Source: Adiantum capillus-veneris (taxonomy: Eukaryota; Streptophyta; Polypodiopsida; Polypodiales; Pteridaceae). From it: a DNA stretch of 64,000 nucleotides. The stretch's first letter is position 1. Every line of letters begins with the position of its first letter. The stretch lies in contig CM043966.1 in assembly GCA_014529385.2 (NCBI GenBank), positions 95,698,087 through 95,762,086 on the forward strand. Reading direction: 5' to 3'. The notes beneath the pieces were generated by a model. The model saw nothing but the letters and a program-made list of their open reading frames with translations, searched no databases and was not told where the DNA came from. A program made the position numbers and the translations under genes. Of the stretch, positions 20,401-31,576 are shown in pieces.

Positions 20401-21765
20401 GTCATCCACAAATTTGACTACAAGTCCAAGTCTAGCAAGTGCGGATACAGACAAGAGATTCTTCTTGATCCCAGGTACATAAAGTGCACCAACAAGTGTG
20501 AAGGAACTGCCATTAGCAGCAGTGAGCACAATCTTTCCAACTCCCTGAACTGGATAAGAGGCGTTGTTGGCACAAGTGACTGAATTCCCATGAGGGACAG
20601 ACTCGAGAGAGGTAAACAATTCACGATGTGAGGTAATGTGCTTTGTAGCACCACTGTCGAAATACCACACATGTGAATCTACAGCAACTGACAAGCATGC
20701 ATCATGGACAGCAGGATTGTAAGTGCACTCTGCGCTAAAAGCCCATTCTGCATCAACATCAGCATCACAATCTCCTTTCATAGAAGACTCAACAATGGCT
20801 GCATTTGTAGTGGAACCAGCATTTGCAGTGGAACCACCCTCTTTCTTCTTAGCCTCTTTGGCCTTCAACTTAGGACACGACTTGATCAAGTGATCATTGG
20901 CTTTACAATAATGGCAACGCATCTTCTTTTTGCCCTTATCACCAGAATTGCCAGACGAAGTGCTGCCACCAGAAGCATTAGGAACAGAATTTTTGCCACT
21001 CACAGCAGAACCATAAGAAGTGGCTGCATTACTGTTACCACCCTTTCTTTGAGAAGCAATAAAAGCCTGTTCTACTGCACGCTGCCTAGTCCTGTTTTTT
21101 CTAGAAAGTGACTCTTGCAACAGCAATGTGCATAATGCATCAAACTTGACAACTTCAGGATTTCCTTGGGTCATCAGTCTCCAAGTACTAGCAAAAGTCT
21201 GGTAGGAATCTGGTAAGGCATCAAGAACAGTCTGCACAAGGGAACTATCCGAAATGACTTCACCTGCAGAAATGAGTTGCTCATTGATATCCTTGACACT
21301 AGCAAGGAAAGTGTCAATATCATCTTCCTCATGCATAATCTTCGACTCTAGCTCTTTACGCAACAAAGCAATTTTAGCCTCATTGCGGCTTGCATAAAGA
21401 CCTGCTAGAATATCCCAAGCCTGTTTTGCAGATTTTGCTGAACGGATGTGAGGAATAATGGTGCGCTTCACAGACAACGCAATCAATGCATGAGCCTGCG
21501 CATCCTTAACATCCCAACGAGCTTGTTCTGCCATAGGCAAAACAACTCTAACAGCTGCAATCCTTGCAGCAAGACCTGCAACATCCTCAACATCGCCTAC
21601 ATCTTGAGAACCAGGACGTACATCAATGCCCTGCACAATGTTCCAGACACCTTTTGACACAAGAATATGTTGCATCATATAAGCCCACATAGGGTAGTTG
21701 TCCCCATCCAACCTGTCCTCAGCAGCAAACATCTTGAACACATCTGTGTTGTTGTTGTCAGCCAT
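17479..21765 (-). CDS. Copia gag-pol polyprotein, intact
   Basis: A single open frame of about 1,428 residues from MADNNNTDVF. I chose this ATG rather than one 60 bases upstream because it matches typical copia gag starts. Domains in order (numbered from the upstream Met at 21825): gag of the UBN2 type, zinc knuckle CHYCKANDHLIKSC (304-317), protease with FDSGATKH (Asp390), GAG-pre-integrase LWHARFGHLNF, integrase with HSDVCGPM, RSDRGGEY and NGVAERKN (D, D, E present), RT with LYVDDLLITG (Asp1133-1134), and RNase H with SSCEAEYRAV and YTDSQSAL. No stop or frameshift was found. All catalytic residues I can check are in place, so the product should be competent. It makes the particle, copies the RNA and integrates the DNA. 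Confidence 0.95.
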   Translation of the reverse strand: MADNNNTDVFKMFAAEDRLDGDNYPMWAYMMQHILVSKGVWNIVQGIDVRPGSQDVGDVEDVAGLAARIAAVRVVLPMAEQARWDVKDAQAHALIALSVKRTIIPHIRSAKSAKQAWDILAGLYASRNEAKIALLRKELESKIMHEEDDIDTFLASVKDINEQLISAGEVISDSSLVQTVLDALPDSYQTFASTWRLMTQGNPEVVKFDALCTLLLQESLSRKNRTRQRAVEQAFIASQRKGGNSNAATSYGSAVSGKNSVPNASGGSTSSGNSGDKGKKKMRCHYCKANDHLIKSCPKLKAKEAKKKEGGSTANAGSTTNAAIVESSMKGDCDADVDAEWAFSAECTYNPAVHDACLSVAVDSHVWYFDSGATKHITSHRELFTSLESVPHGNSVTCANNASYPVQGVGKIVLTAANGSSFTLVGALYVPGIKKNLLSVSALARLGLVVKFVDDRCTVHDLSFGDEIVASGLLCSGLYKLTLYDKCGQNFANAVADSRAISDAKLWHARFGHLNFASLLRLQKSDMVASLPPLEAPVKHVCEGCILGKMQRSKFPKDGSVRATCRLQLVHSDVCGPMQTPSLGNYLYFMTFIDDYSRHAWVFPLKAKSEVFMCFKQFLAMAENFSKCTMGTLRSDRGGEYMSHEFNAFLASRGIKHQCTVPYTPQQNGVAERKNRSLTEMARCMVKSQALPHSFWLEAIMCATYVLNRCPTKALQSITPYEAWHDRKPSIEHMRVFGCLAYALVPQVQRRKLDDKAVKCIFVGYSAESKGYRLYHPQTKLILVSRDVVFVEDSVQPLLSCTRDSNVSSQDIYDTLLPLFSGGNTNVSSNEANVQPMGVSENVLEQPITDADVHDVLDEERAENEQARGMPKWLVHTLRDSKLDAPLSSRTRSGSRHASYASDCYALAVSSLHDVEEPLSFDEAQNSENWIAAMKSEYDALIENDTWTLCDLPPGKKAIGTMWVYKLKRKPDGEIDRHKARLVAKGYAQQKGIDYEETFAPTCRMTTVRFLCALAAHFGWDVHQSDIVTAFLNGDIFEEVYVTQPRGFVIKGQEDKVCKCKKALYGLKQSPRAWYEKADTHLVKRGFRNSPTESTLYVKREDDVFLIVVLYVDDLLITGPNERHIAEFKADLNATFKMKDLGLLHHYLGIQFKQCDGGIALCQKSYIETLLCKFGLEDCKPIATPMETGLKLSLHDAGDPADVTLYQTAVGYLIYVCNTRPDIQFAVSQVSRFMHSPGSKHWQAVKRIFRYLSGTLHLGLFYPKGGSLPPDLHAFSNSDWAGCFDTRVSTSGFCFMLGSSCISWLSKKQPTVATSSCEAEYRAVFTATVECVWLRRLMDDLGVGQDTANTIYTDSQSALAVARNPVFHARTKHIEVHYHYVRERLSAGEISLAYVPTQDNLADRFTKALSREKLEAFRKALGLLPFVD

Positions 21766-22113
21766 GGTAAATGCTGCACCTGATGTGAAAACTTCCCGAA
21801 AATAGGAGAAATGGAGTGGGAACAACTTGTGCTATATAGCACAAACCGTAGAAGACTATAAGGCACCTGTTATGCAGAAAACGGCACTGACAGAAAATCT
21901 GCACAAAATGACGAAATAGCCTGTGCAGTACTGCCTGTAGTGGAAACGGAGGCCGAAATGAGCCCAAATCAAAATTCTGAGCAGACCAAGCTCTTTGAGC
22001 TGTCCCAAAATATTTGTCGACCTGCGAACGCTCGCCAAAGCTCACTGAAATCGGAGAAAGTGAGCAGGCGTGTGCTGGAGCAGCTGGCGACTAAGCCCGG
22101 GAGGACGTGACCT

Positions 22114-22125
22114 GCTCTGATACCA
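22114..22125 (-). promoter_or_regulatory. Primer binding site (initiator Met tRNA)
   Basis: Minus-strand sense TGGTATCAGAGC, two bases inside the 5' LTR. This matches the 3' end of plant initiator methionine tRNA, the standard copia primer. Confidence 0.93.
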
Positions 22126-22127
22126 AT

Positions 22128-22352
22128 TGTTGGAATTAGGGTTGCAGAGAAACACACACAGCTTGGAGAAGACGAAGGAAGCTCAAGGCACACAATAGAG
22201 AGTGTTACTTAGTGTGCAATGGAAAGATAGTTAGCCCTAGAGTGATGGGCGTATATACAATGCACGGGGGAAAAAACCTCCTAAAGAGGGAAAAAATGCC
22301 CCGGCGGTCCTAGTGTGTTCACACACATCACTACCACATGTATATGGTAACA
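22128..22352 (-). repeat. 5' LTR of copia element
   Basis: 225 bp, same ends and length as the copy at 17179-17403, one mismatch. It carries the promoter for the element on the minus strand. The leader between primer site and ATG is about 350 bases and has no long ORF. Confidence 0.95.
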
Positions 22353-22357
22353 GAGAA

Positions 22358-23090
22358 CCACCTGAGGACTACCTATAAGGTACTTTGGGTTGGCATACAA
22401 AAACTTTTATAGGTCCTTATTTCTTACATAGTTTAAGATGGTTTCCACCTGTGAACTACCTGTAAGGTACTTTGGGCTGGCAGATGCAGACCAAAACTTT
22501 TTCAAGTGCTTGTTTCCTACATATTTAACAGATAATTTCCTACAAAAACCACATGAGGACTACCTATAAGGTACTTTGGGTTGGCATACAAAATACTTTT
22601 TGATGTGCCTCTTTCCTTCATAATTCCACAAATAGTTTCCTACAAAAACCACCTGTAGACTTCCTTTAAGGTACTTGTCCTGACATACCTATAAAGTACC
22701 TATGAGCTACTTTGGGATGGAATACAAATTTTTTTACAAGTGCTTGTTACCTACATATCTTAACATAGAGAAACCATCTGAGGACTACCTTAAAGGTACT
22801 TTGGGCTGGTAGAAAAACTTTAGAAGTGCTTGTTTCCTACATATTTTAAGAGAAGTGCTTGTGAACTAATTGTAAGGTGGTAGATTGCTACTTTGTGTTC
22901 CAGAATTGAAATGCTATTTTTGTTACTCAAGTAGACAAAAACGTTTACAAGTGCTTGTTTGGACTGGCCTGCAAGAGGTTTTGAAACCTATGATAGGCTC
23001 CTACAAAAACCACATGTGGAATAGTTGCATGGTACTTTGAAGCTAATTACTTGTACTTCTACAAGTTACTTGGGCAAAAACCTCTATCAC
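22358..23090. repeat. Degenerate tandem repeat array, right part
   Basis: About seven units of roughly 90-100 bp, each with a variant of TACCTATAAGGTACTTTGGG, then GGCATACAAAAAC and CAAGTGCTTGTTTCCTACAT. Units start near 22370, 22461, 22561, 22661 and 22785, with further decayed ones to about 23080. There is no ORF. Spacers differ in length, so it is an old minisatellite rather than a CRISPR-like array. Confidence 0.75.
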
Positions 23091-23105
23091 TATTGGCATA
23101 CTGTT

Positions 23106-23960
23106 CTACACATTTTTGTATACCTTTGCAGCGCGTTTGAACGTATGCGGCTCTCCTTCTAAGGGTTCCAAGGGTATCTTAATCGATCTGGCCAAGTGTG
23201 ATGCTAGAAGCACTTTTGATTGACTAGCAGTCATGTAATAGATATGCTCAGTACCTTCCACTAGCTTGTAATAGTACCCCTCAACCAAATAGCTCCCTGC
23301 AGAAAGTATGTTTCCCCAGGAATCACTCAAGGCTCTTTTTGTTTTGTATTTCTCCTCTGAGCACCTCAAAAGGTAGAAGTCAACTCCATCTTCATCGGCA
23401 TTGGTGGAAAAGGAATCACTAATGCATAGAGCATCACTAACTATGTCATGGTGCCCAAAATACATCGGTAGATTTGATCGTTCATCATTGTTGAAATCTT
23501 CACTTTCTGCATTATCACCATCCAATGCCTCAAGGGTTAAATACTCCTGGTTCTCAAAATGTGTGTTGTTAAAGCATTGCCTCCAACGCTGGGACATACA
23601 AAATTCACAAAAACAAGAGAGAAGTCTACAACGGAGTGCACTCTTGTCACTCTATTGACACAATGTATTGATCGTGAGCCTTCAACTCGCTTGCAATTCC
23701 ACTTCTTCTCCCTTGGCACCTCAGTCGCTTGGACCTCCCAAAAAATGCGATTCATCAATGTGTGACCACTTTCATCATTAAATTTATGCTTCAAAAAGCC
23801 AACAACATCCTTGGTGACACTTCATGTGCCATGCATCAGTCTTTAACTGCTCATGTGTTAAAGCCCTCTTAACAACTGCCCATGCCCCATCATGCTCCCC
23901 CTTGTCCACTAGACAGACACTAGCGCTAGTCTACAATTGCTCGTGAGCCACCCAAAGAAC
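23106..23960 (-). pseudogene. Cys-rich transposon-like gene, broken
   Basis: Three collinear pieces on the minus strand. Piece one reads VDKGEHDGAWAVVKRALTH (about 23870-23925). Piece two includes MNRIFWEVQATEVP and WNCKRVEGSRSIHCV (to about 23650). Piece three starts LSCFCEFCMSQRWRQCF and stays open to 23106 (163 residues from its Met). The GKGxxDGxxxxVKR motif, the CxGSRSxHC motif and the CxCxxC cluster recall a family of transposon-associated proteins in plants and animals whose name I cannot give with certainty. Frameshifts lie near 23830 and 23635. The last piece has no recognised domain but keeps a good open frame. It could also be a host gene with unrecognised introns. Confidence 0.45.
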
Positions 23961-24185
23961 TATTGTCAGGTAGCTCTTGAATGCTCTGAAAGGGGTGATC
24001 ATAGGATGGCCACACTCTATATGATGAATGCTACCTCTTTGGACTTGGTGGTCTGAGCCCGACCTTGGCTGGTTAATGTGTCCACACTAGGTGCCTGTCA
24101 GCGGTGGACAACCCAGGAGTGCCCAAGCACCCAGACCAAGTATGGTCCAAATGAAAGAAAATGTCCTCTCGAGCATGTCTACCAA
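23961..24185. other. Junction sequence without gene
   Basis: No ORF of note. It separates the minus-strand pseudogene from the plus-strand copia remains. No LTR end or target duplication was recognised. Confidence 0.35.
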
Positions 24186-24189
24186 GGTG

Positions 24190-26275
24190 GCCATGCAAGC
24201 TGATCCCTGTGTAGCCATGTAGACATGCTACATGTATGTACCCAAAGATCTTAGAAAGAAGCTAGAACCAAAATCTACAAGGTGTATTTTCATTGGCTAT
24301 GGAGAAAGTGGTGAGATGGGTTATTGTTTATAGCATCTAGTATCTCATAAAATTATCCGTAGCAATGATGATATATTCAATGAAAAGAAAATTCACAAAC
24401 CTCCTTCCAAAGAGGCTGAGGTGAGAAAGGTTACACCTGAGGATGTTACGCCACATGTACATGAACAAGAAGTTGTCCATGTGCCACAAGGTAACAAAAG
24501 TGTGCAGAGTGATGCTCCTAGTACGTTTGACCATGCAAGGAATATTGTCTATACATTGAGTGGTAGTGAAATGCGAGTTGAACATCTTATTCCTCATGCA
24601 AAGTGTGTTATGGTGAGAAGGTCAAGAGGGTTTCTAGGCCACCTAAGTGGTTTGTACCAAGCCTAAATTACATTGTATTGATAGATTGTGGTGAGCCATC
24701 CTATGATGAGGCTATAATATAGGATGACAAGCTTAATTGAGAGAGTGCTATGAAGCCAGAGATGGATTCTTTGAAGAAAAACTAGACTTGAAACTCGGTA
24801 ACTTTACTAGAAGGAAAGAATGCTTTGCTCTGTAAATGAGTCTACAAGTTGGAGGTCCGACACCCAATTATGGGAAGCCAAAGTACAAGGCTAAAATGGT
24901 TGCCAAGGGTTTCAAGAAAAAGGAAGGCATGGACTTTGATGAGGTTTTTTCTTGAGTTGTCAAGATGACTACCTTGCGGACAGTACTTTCTTTGGTTGCC
25001 AAAGAGGACATGAAATTTGTCTAGATTGATTTTAGGATAAAAATTCTACATTGTAGTCTTCAATAGAGCATTTACATGCAACGACTAGTGGGTTTTGTTG
25101 GGAACAACAAAGAGAAGCTAGTGTATTAGCTTAAGAGAAGCCTTTATGGTTTGAAGTAGGCATCATCCGAATGGTATGATAAGTTTGATGCTTTTATGAA
25201 GTCTCAAGGGTATAGGCGGAGTGAAATTGATCATTGTCTCTATACAAAGAAAGTTGCATATCGTAGTCTTCTGATTTTGATCCTATATGTGGATGATATT
25301 CTCATTGCTGGGAAGAACAATCTTAGTGAGTTAGATGCATTGAATTCGAAACTGCATGAGAACTTTGAGATGAAGGATTTGGATGAAGCTAACAACATGC
25401 TTGTCACCCGTATTGCATCAACAGATAGGTTGAAGAAAGTTCTTGACTTTTCACAGATTGCCATGTACTTTATCCTCTCATTATGGAGGAAGGGAAATAT
25501 TTATCTACTCCATTTCATCCTTATTTGGATTAAGCAAAGAGGATTGTTTCAAATCTAATGAGAAAAGGATTGAGATGACCAAGATTCCTTATGCATGTAC
25601 ATTTGGTTCTTTAATTTTACATTATGATTGAGACTCATCTAGACATTGCATTGGTAGTGGGAGTCGTGAGCAAATTTATGGAAAATCCTAGCAACAAGCA
25701 TTAGGAGGTAGTGAAGGGTGTACTAGGATATTTGAATGGTACAAAAGAACTGTGCATTTGCTTTGGAAGAAAAGACTCATGTGTAGTTGGCTACCCAAAT
25801 ATACATTATACAAATAATATGGACAAAAAAGGTATATGACAAGTTATGTCTTTACATTTACTAGTGGTGCAGTTCCATGGCGATCTTGTTTGTAAGATTG
25901 TATGTCTCGATCTACCATGAAAGTAGAGTATGTTGTAGTGTCAGATGCAAGCAAAAACTAGTGGGAGATTTAGGCATCAATGCAAAGATTCCAATTTTGC
26001 ATTGCGATGTCAAAGGACTGCCTAACTATCATGAAATCAAGTGTTTTCATGTAAAGAGAAAGTACATTGATGTGAGGTATCACTTGAGGATAGGCACATA
26101 TAGCTTGTCAAGATTCACCCAAATGACAACCCTATTGGTCTATTGACTAAAGATGTAACCTCTAAAAAGTTTGCACATTGTCTCATGCTTATGGGCATGG
26201 ATAGAGATCCAAAATCTACATACCTTGTATATGCTTCCTTAAAATCACATTGGCCTTTAAGTGGGATATTATTGA
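24190..26275 (+). pseudogene. Ty1/copia pol remnant (integrase end to RNase H)
   Basis: Reading across frames gives IFIGYGESGEMGYC (end of integrase) and a charged linker (24360-24660). RT follows, with KAKMVAKGFKKKEGMDFDEV near 24890, ILYVDDILIAGKNN near 25280 and FEMKDLDEANNML. Next come the RNase H area GAVPWRS near 25870 and VRYHLR near 26070. At least ten stops and shifts are present. The end AAGTGGGATATTATTGAG near 26257-26275 has the usual form of a copia polypurine tract and LTR start. No 5' LTR or gag is present, so it is an internal and 3' fragment. The YVDD box is intact, but the copy is dead. Confidence 0.85.
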
Positions 26276-28075
26276 GATTAAAGGGCCATTGTGCCTAGCC
26301 GATCGTGTCCAACCATTGTGCGCCCAACTCATAAGCTTACAAACTGTTTGCTATTCTTATAACAATACACTACGTGAATAAGGGAGGTACAACACTTGCT
26401 ACAAGAGCTCTATCCTCTCTCTCTCTCTCTCTCTCTCTCTCCAGCATGCTCGGGGTGGTCACTTTTTAGAATGTGTATGCTATCACGTGAGTTAACCGGA
26501 GAGGATTATTAAAAGATCAAAATGTATCAAAATGTATACATACAGAGGGGGGTGGGGTTTTTTTAAATAGGCATGTCGTGTAAATATAGTATGTATATTG
26601 AGGTATTATTAATAACCTCTTGAACGCACGTGATATAGGAAGCTTTTGATAAGTGATCGCCCCGGGCCAGCATGCACACATAATCGTGGCCATCATCTCT
26701 AAAGAGCATAATTTATGCTCCTCAATGAAGCATTTGCACTATCACATGGTAATGCATTTAAGCCCCAAAAAAGAAATGCCCAATAGTGTTAAGGCACGGT
26801 TTGTGCCAAGCCTATGTTAATGTACACATAACACGTGATTTAACATTCTAGCTTCGTCCAACATGCAAGTTTAGGGAAATTTGGCCTGTAGATATAGCCA
26901 TGAGACATGGCAAGCACTTCCGATCCAGTAGACATGGGGTGGAGATTTCAAACAAAACAAGAAAGAAATTTACAAAGTTCCTTAGAATTGAGAGTGAGAT
27001 CATAGAGCCCTAATTTTCAAAACAAAATTTAAAAAATATTTTCTATATAGTCTATATAGAAAATATAGCATAGCACCATCAAATTGTGCCTTGAGCCAAA
27101 TTAGTAAAAATAGACAATGGCACCCACCGGTCTAAGTTTACTTCTCATCTTATGGTATCACATAATGGTCAAAATATGTTGGATGGCGTGTGGGATAGAT
27201 TGTCGGTAAAATGGGTCAATGGATTTGCCCATCGACCTTGAGTTCCATGCCTTCCCACTTGACTATTGATCCCGCAACAACCACCGACAACACTATATGC
27301 CATGGGGTCTTAAATGAACCTCAAGCGGTGGGAACTACGATAGACAACAGTTCACTCTAATCTCAAGGATGACGGATGGCTGAAAAAAATTTGTTTATGT
27401 TGACATGTCCCCCTCACAACGCAGATTTTAAAGCACCGCTTTCCCAGTTGGTAGCATGGTGCCCCATCCACGCGCTCACGTGGGTTTCCTTGCTCCCTAT
27501 GCCACTCCACTTTAGTATAAAGTAAGGGTGGATTCGCAAGGACGGAGTTTTACCCCAGCCATTCGTCAGCAAAATTAAACTATGTATTTAAATGTTGGTA
27601 GAGTAGTTTCGCGTGAAAGGCTGCACGTTCTTAGCTGATGGGGGTAGAAGAAGCAATTTTCCAACTCTATCGAAATTGACAGAGTTGAGGATTGAGAGCA
27701 GTGTTTGGTGACGTCCTCAGGCTGGGGTTTAATCGTGGCCGTGCGGACGGCGCGCTCTAAGCAGTCCACGGCAGAAGTAAACTTGGACACTGTGATGGCT
27801 CTCAAACATCACGATAATTGTGCCTAAGTTCAGTGGCATCGATCCCACCGCTTGGGGCGAATTCAGGAACGTGTGGTATATAAGTGGTGAGGGAACATGC
27901 ACCCTATGCCCTTAGGACTCTTTTTTTGGTGGTGGTAATGTGCCCTATGCTAGCAGATGTGGCACAGTGCCAAAAAATGGATGACCTCGATGGGGAAAGG
28001 GGATTAGTAAGCGCACTCAAGACACAAATCATTAGTGGATTTCCACAGTAGTGGAATGCACAGCGCTTACCTGCG
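26276..28075. other. Intergenic region upstream of permease gene
   Basis: No supported gene. The first 170 bases may be a decayed copia LTR ending near a (CT)n run (26414-26441). A palindromic AT-rich stretch (TTTTCTATATAGTC and its complement, about 27038-27066) is present. The remainder has only short frames. The permease promoter should lie at the right end. Confidence 0.4.
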
Positions 28076-28079
28076 ACCC

Positions 28080-28088
28080 TTATATATC
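28080..28088 (+). promoter_or_regulatory. TATA box of permease gene
   Basis: TTATATATC lies about 165 bases before the start codon. It is followed by CA-rich sequence and a long (GA)n tract at 28147-28183 in what would be the 5' untranslated region. The position fits a plant core promoter. The transcription start is not known. Confidence 0.5.
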
Positions 28089-28143
28089 GCCATCGCCAGC
28101 AAGCGCCACACATCTCGGAGCATTCTCTACTAAGTGGGTTGAG

Positions 28144-28185
<42 letters not shown>

Positions 28186-28250
28186 CAATCTCAGATACAA
28201 TCCATAACTAGCCATAACGGCTGCTTCTAATCAACCCTTTGTAGTCTCCA

Positions 28251-31200
28251 ATGGAGCGCCAGTCATCCACCGGCAGCTCCACCGTCGGCGGCATTATGCG
28301 TGCCATCCCCAGCTTGCGGCGCCAGCTAACACATAGAGAGCATTCTGTCTCAGTTAATCCTGCTTACGAACAAATCGAAAATGCAGACGACGATGGGCGG
28401 CCCCGGCGAACAGGTAGGATCTTCATTATGGCTCACTTCATTATAAGAAATATAAGCTAGCTAAACAGCACTAAAGAAAGCTTGCAAGTAATTTGATCAT
28501 TTGCAGAACACATGACCAGTTGCATGCTGAATTTCAAAGAGACATATAGGAATCCAAGGTTGCAATGAGCTTCTTTGATTGGAGGTCTAAGCCGGTTCTG
28601 CGCACGCCCACAAATATGTAGGCTTTAGCAAGGAAATGCGACCCCTTTGCTTTGATTCTGTTTGGCCTTTTCTATCATCTTTGGTGTTGTTAGTAGAGAA
28701 CCTTTGTACCAAGAGCTTTGGCTATGACCTTGCGAATTGGCATAATCACGAAGTTTACCAGCAGGCTTAGCTCATTGACATAGCAATATACTAGACACGC
28801 AATCGCAGAGCTTAAGACCCAAACCATGATTTTTAAAATACCTAAAAAAGATCTTCACGGCGTTAAGGAACAACAGATCTTTGCCAAGACCAGAAAAAAA
28901 TTGGTCTCCTCCTAAGAAAGAAACAGAGATAAACACCTATTAACATTGGAACAGCTTTTATTTAGCAACTTTAATCCCTATTATATTGACCTAGATGCCA
29001 TTAGCAGCCGCTGCACGGGAAAATATGCATTCCTACGGCATCTACTATGTCTATCGGCACTTAGTTGCGAGTTTATTGAGCCATGTGGTCTGAGGACCAT
29101 ATTTTTTACCATTGGCCAAGTATAAGGGGCAACAAGCTCACAAGAAGATTTAGAAATTTTCTCATGTAGGAAAACAGACTCTTTTCCAGTGTTTTTCATA
29201 CAATGAATAACATCATGAGCTTTTGCTCGAGAGGCACCGCATACCTAGCTAGGTACGATTGGGGGCGGGGGACCCCTGGGCCCCCCACCGGGCCGGCGGT
29301 CCCCTGCCCCCAATCGTACCTAGCTAGGTATACGGTGCCTCCCTCCCAGAAGCTCATGATGTTGAGGTAAGTTACAATGTGGGAATTATTGTGAGAATTT
29401 ATCCAATATATATATATATATATATATAATATGTATGTATATGGAATGACATGAGATGCCTCTAGGAATAATTCTTGGTCCACACAATCACTTTCTACCA
29501 CTTACGCTAGATCAATAAAATATACCGCCAAGTCTCATGACTTTGTTGTGACCTGCAAAAACATTTCATCTCTTTTCATGCCAAGAAGTTTTTTGAAGAT
29601 CGAATTTGATAATAGCTTTGTGAATGCTCATTGTTTTCCTTGTGTTGAAAAAAGGCCTTTTTTCACTTCCCGCCTAATCTATGTGATTAGTTAGAATTTG
29701 AGTCGCGACAATTCAAGCATTTCCATTACTCTTGCATTCTTAAAAAGTGTCTCCCTTTCACTCAATTCATCTTTCCTATTGAGAATAAAGGCAAAGTTGT
29801 ACAAAAGAATATGCATCTTGATTTCACTCTAATCATCTTTCTGAGGAATCAAACTCCACTTTCAGATCCTTCCCCAACACACACACACACACAGATTGTC
29901 ATCACCCCTTTTTCTAATGCCTCTTGCCTTAATAGAGGCCTAGTCCCACACAGTAGCAAAAGGTGAGCATCTTAACTTGGGCTCTTTGAAGCATAAAGTT
30001 TGCATCACAATCATTGATTAGGTGAGAGCTACAATTGGATGCAGGGACCTTCTGGACTGCATCTGCACACATAGTGACGGCTGTGATTGGGTCCGGAGTG
30101 TTGTCATTATCATGGAGTATGGCAAAACTTGGGTGGCTTGCCGGACCCCTTGCCCTTCTCACATTTTCTGTCATCACCTATTTCACCGCCCTACTCCTTG
30201 CAGACTGCTATCGGACTCCGTCGCCGACATCGGCTACCAGCAAACGGAACTACACCTATGTGGATGCTGTCCGATCGAGCTTGGGTAAGACAACCTCAGT
30301 ACTTGAAACAAGCTTTGTTAAAAGAACACACAGAAACTCTAGCAGTAAATTGACTACATTCAAAGGTTTTCTCACCTTCAATTTTATATTCAAAGCTTTT
30401 TCACAGTAAATTTAGAGATATTTTGTATGTTTTTTCACCTTCAAATTTGAAATTTTGAAATTAGCTGGTTTTTTTGACAACCTATAATGGGGCTAGAGCA
30501 GCTAAAATTCACTCTGGTATTCACACAAGCCCACCCAAGCTGCAACATTTCTTTATTTCTGATTGCTTGACAGGAGGACGAAATACCAAATTTTGCGCCG
30601 TTATACAATATACCATCCTCGTCGGAACTGCCATTGGCTATACCATCACCGCCTCCATCAGCATGGTGTAAGAATATATCGTTTTTCAATCATAGTCTTC
30701 AATGAAGGCAACTAGCTCTTTAGTGTGCATACATGACTCGATTGCACCATTTTCCCTAAAAAAGAAGATTGTCTGATGTGCAATGGTGCAAGTAAAAGGC
30801 CAGGCATGAGAGCCCACAAGCAACAACTCATTATCCCAATCACAGGAAGTTGTGAAAAAATCCCACAATAATTCCCACATTGTGACTTACCTCAACATCA
30901 TGAGCTTCTGTGAGGGAGGCACCGCATACCTAGCTAGGTACGTGGTGCCTCTCGAGCAGAAGCTCATGATGTTATTCATTGTATGAGAAACACTGGAAAA
31001 GACTCCGTTTTACTACATGAGAAAATTTATTGTGGTGCCTCTCGAGCAGAAGCTCATGATGTTATTCATTGTATGAGAAACACTGGAAAAGACTGTCTTC
31101 CTACACGAGAAAATTTATTGTGAATGCGCGCTAGCATGCGGAAAAAAAAAAACAAGAATGGAAGCACATAAGCATCACTAGCCTATAGCCTTTTCTCAGC

Positions 31201-31502
31201 TTCTTAAAAAAATAAATGACATTGAACATTTATTTGTCGAAGTATGGTAATTTAGTCTTTTTTCTTGGTGATCCGAGCAGAGCCGTGGCACGATCCAATT
31301 GCTTCCATATGCAAGGTCATAACAAATCATGCTACACTTCAACCTATCCTTACACGCTTCTGTTCGGAGGCGTTCAGGTTTTACTCTCTCAGATTCCAAC
31401 TTTCAGCAAGCTCTGGTGGCTTTCCATAGTGGCAGCTGTGATGTCCTTCTCTTATTCCTCCATTGGAGTGGGACTAGGCACAGCCAAAGCCATCGCAGGT
31501 AA

Positions 31503-31576
<74 letters not shown>

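Larger units (their letters stand above)
17174..22357 (-). mobile_element. Complete young Ty1/copia retrotransposon
   Basis: Two 225-bp LTRs (17179-17403 and 22128-22352) begin TGTTGGAATTAG and end GGTAACA. I found one difference between them (A at 17309, C at 22258). A perfect five-base target duplication GAGAA flanks the element (17174-17178 and 22353-22357). A primer binding site, a polypurine tract and one uninterrupted polyprotein are all present. It has every structural part of an autonomous element and is inserted in the tandem repeat array. Confidence 0.95.

Noticed and set aside
22358-23090. Regular short repeats with spacers, CRISPR-like at first sight
   Set aside because: Repeats are imperfect, spacers are themselves related, and the context is a plant nuclear genome. 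It is a minisatellite.
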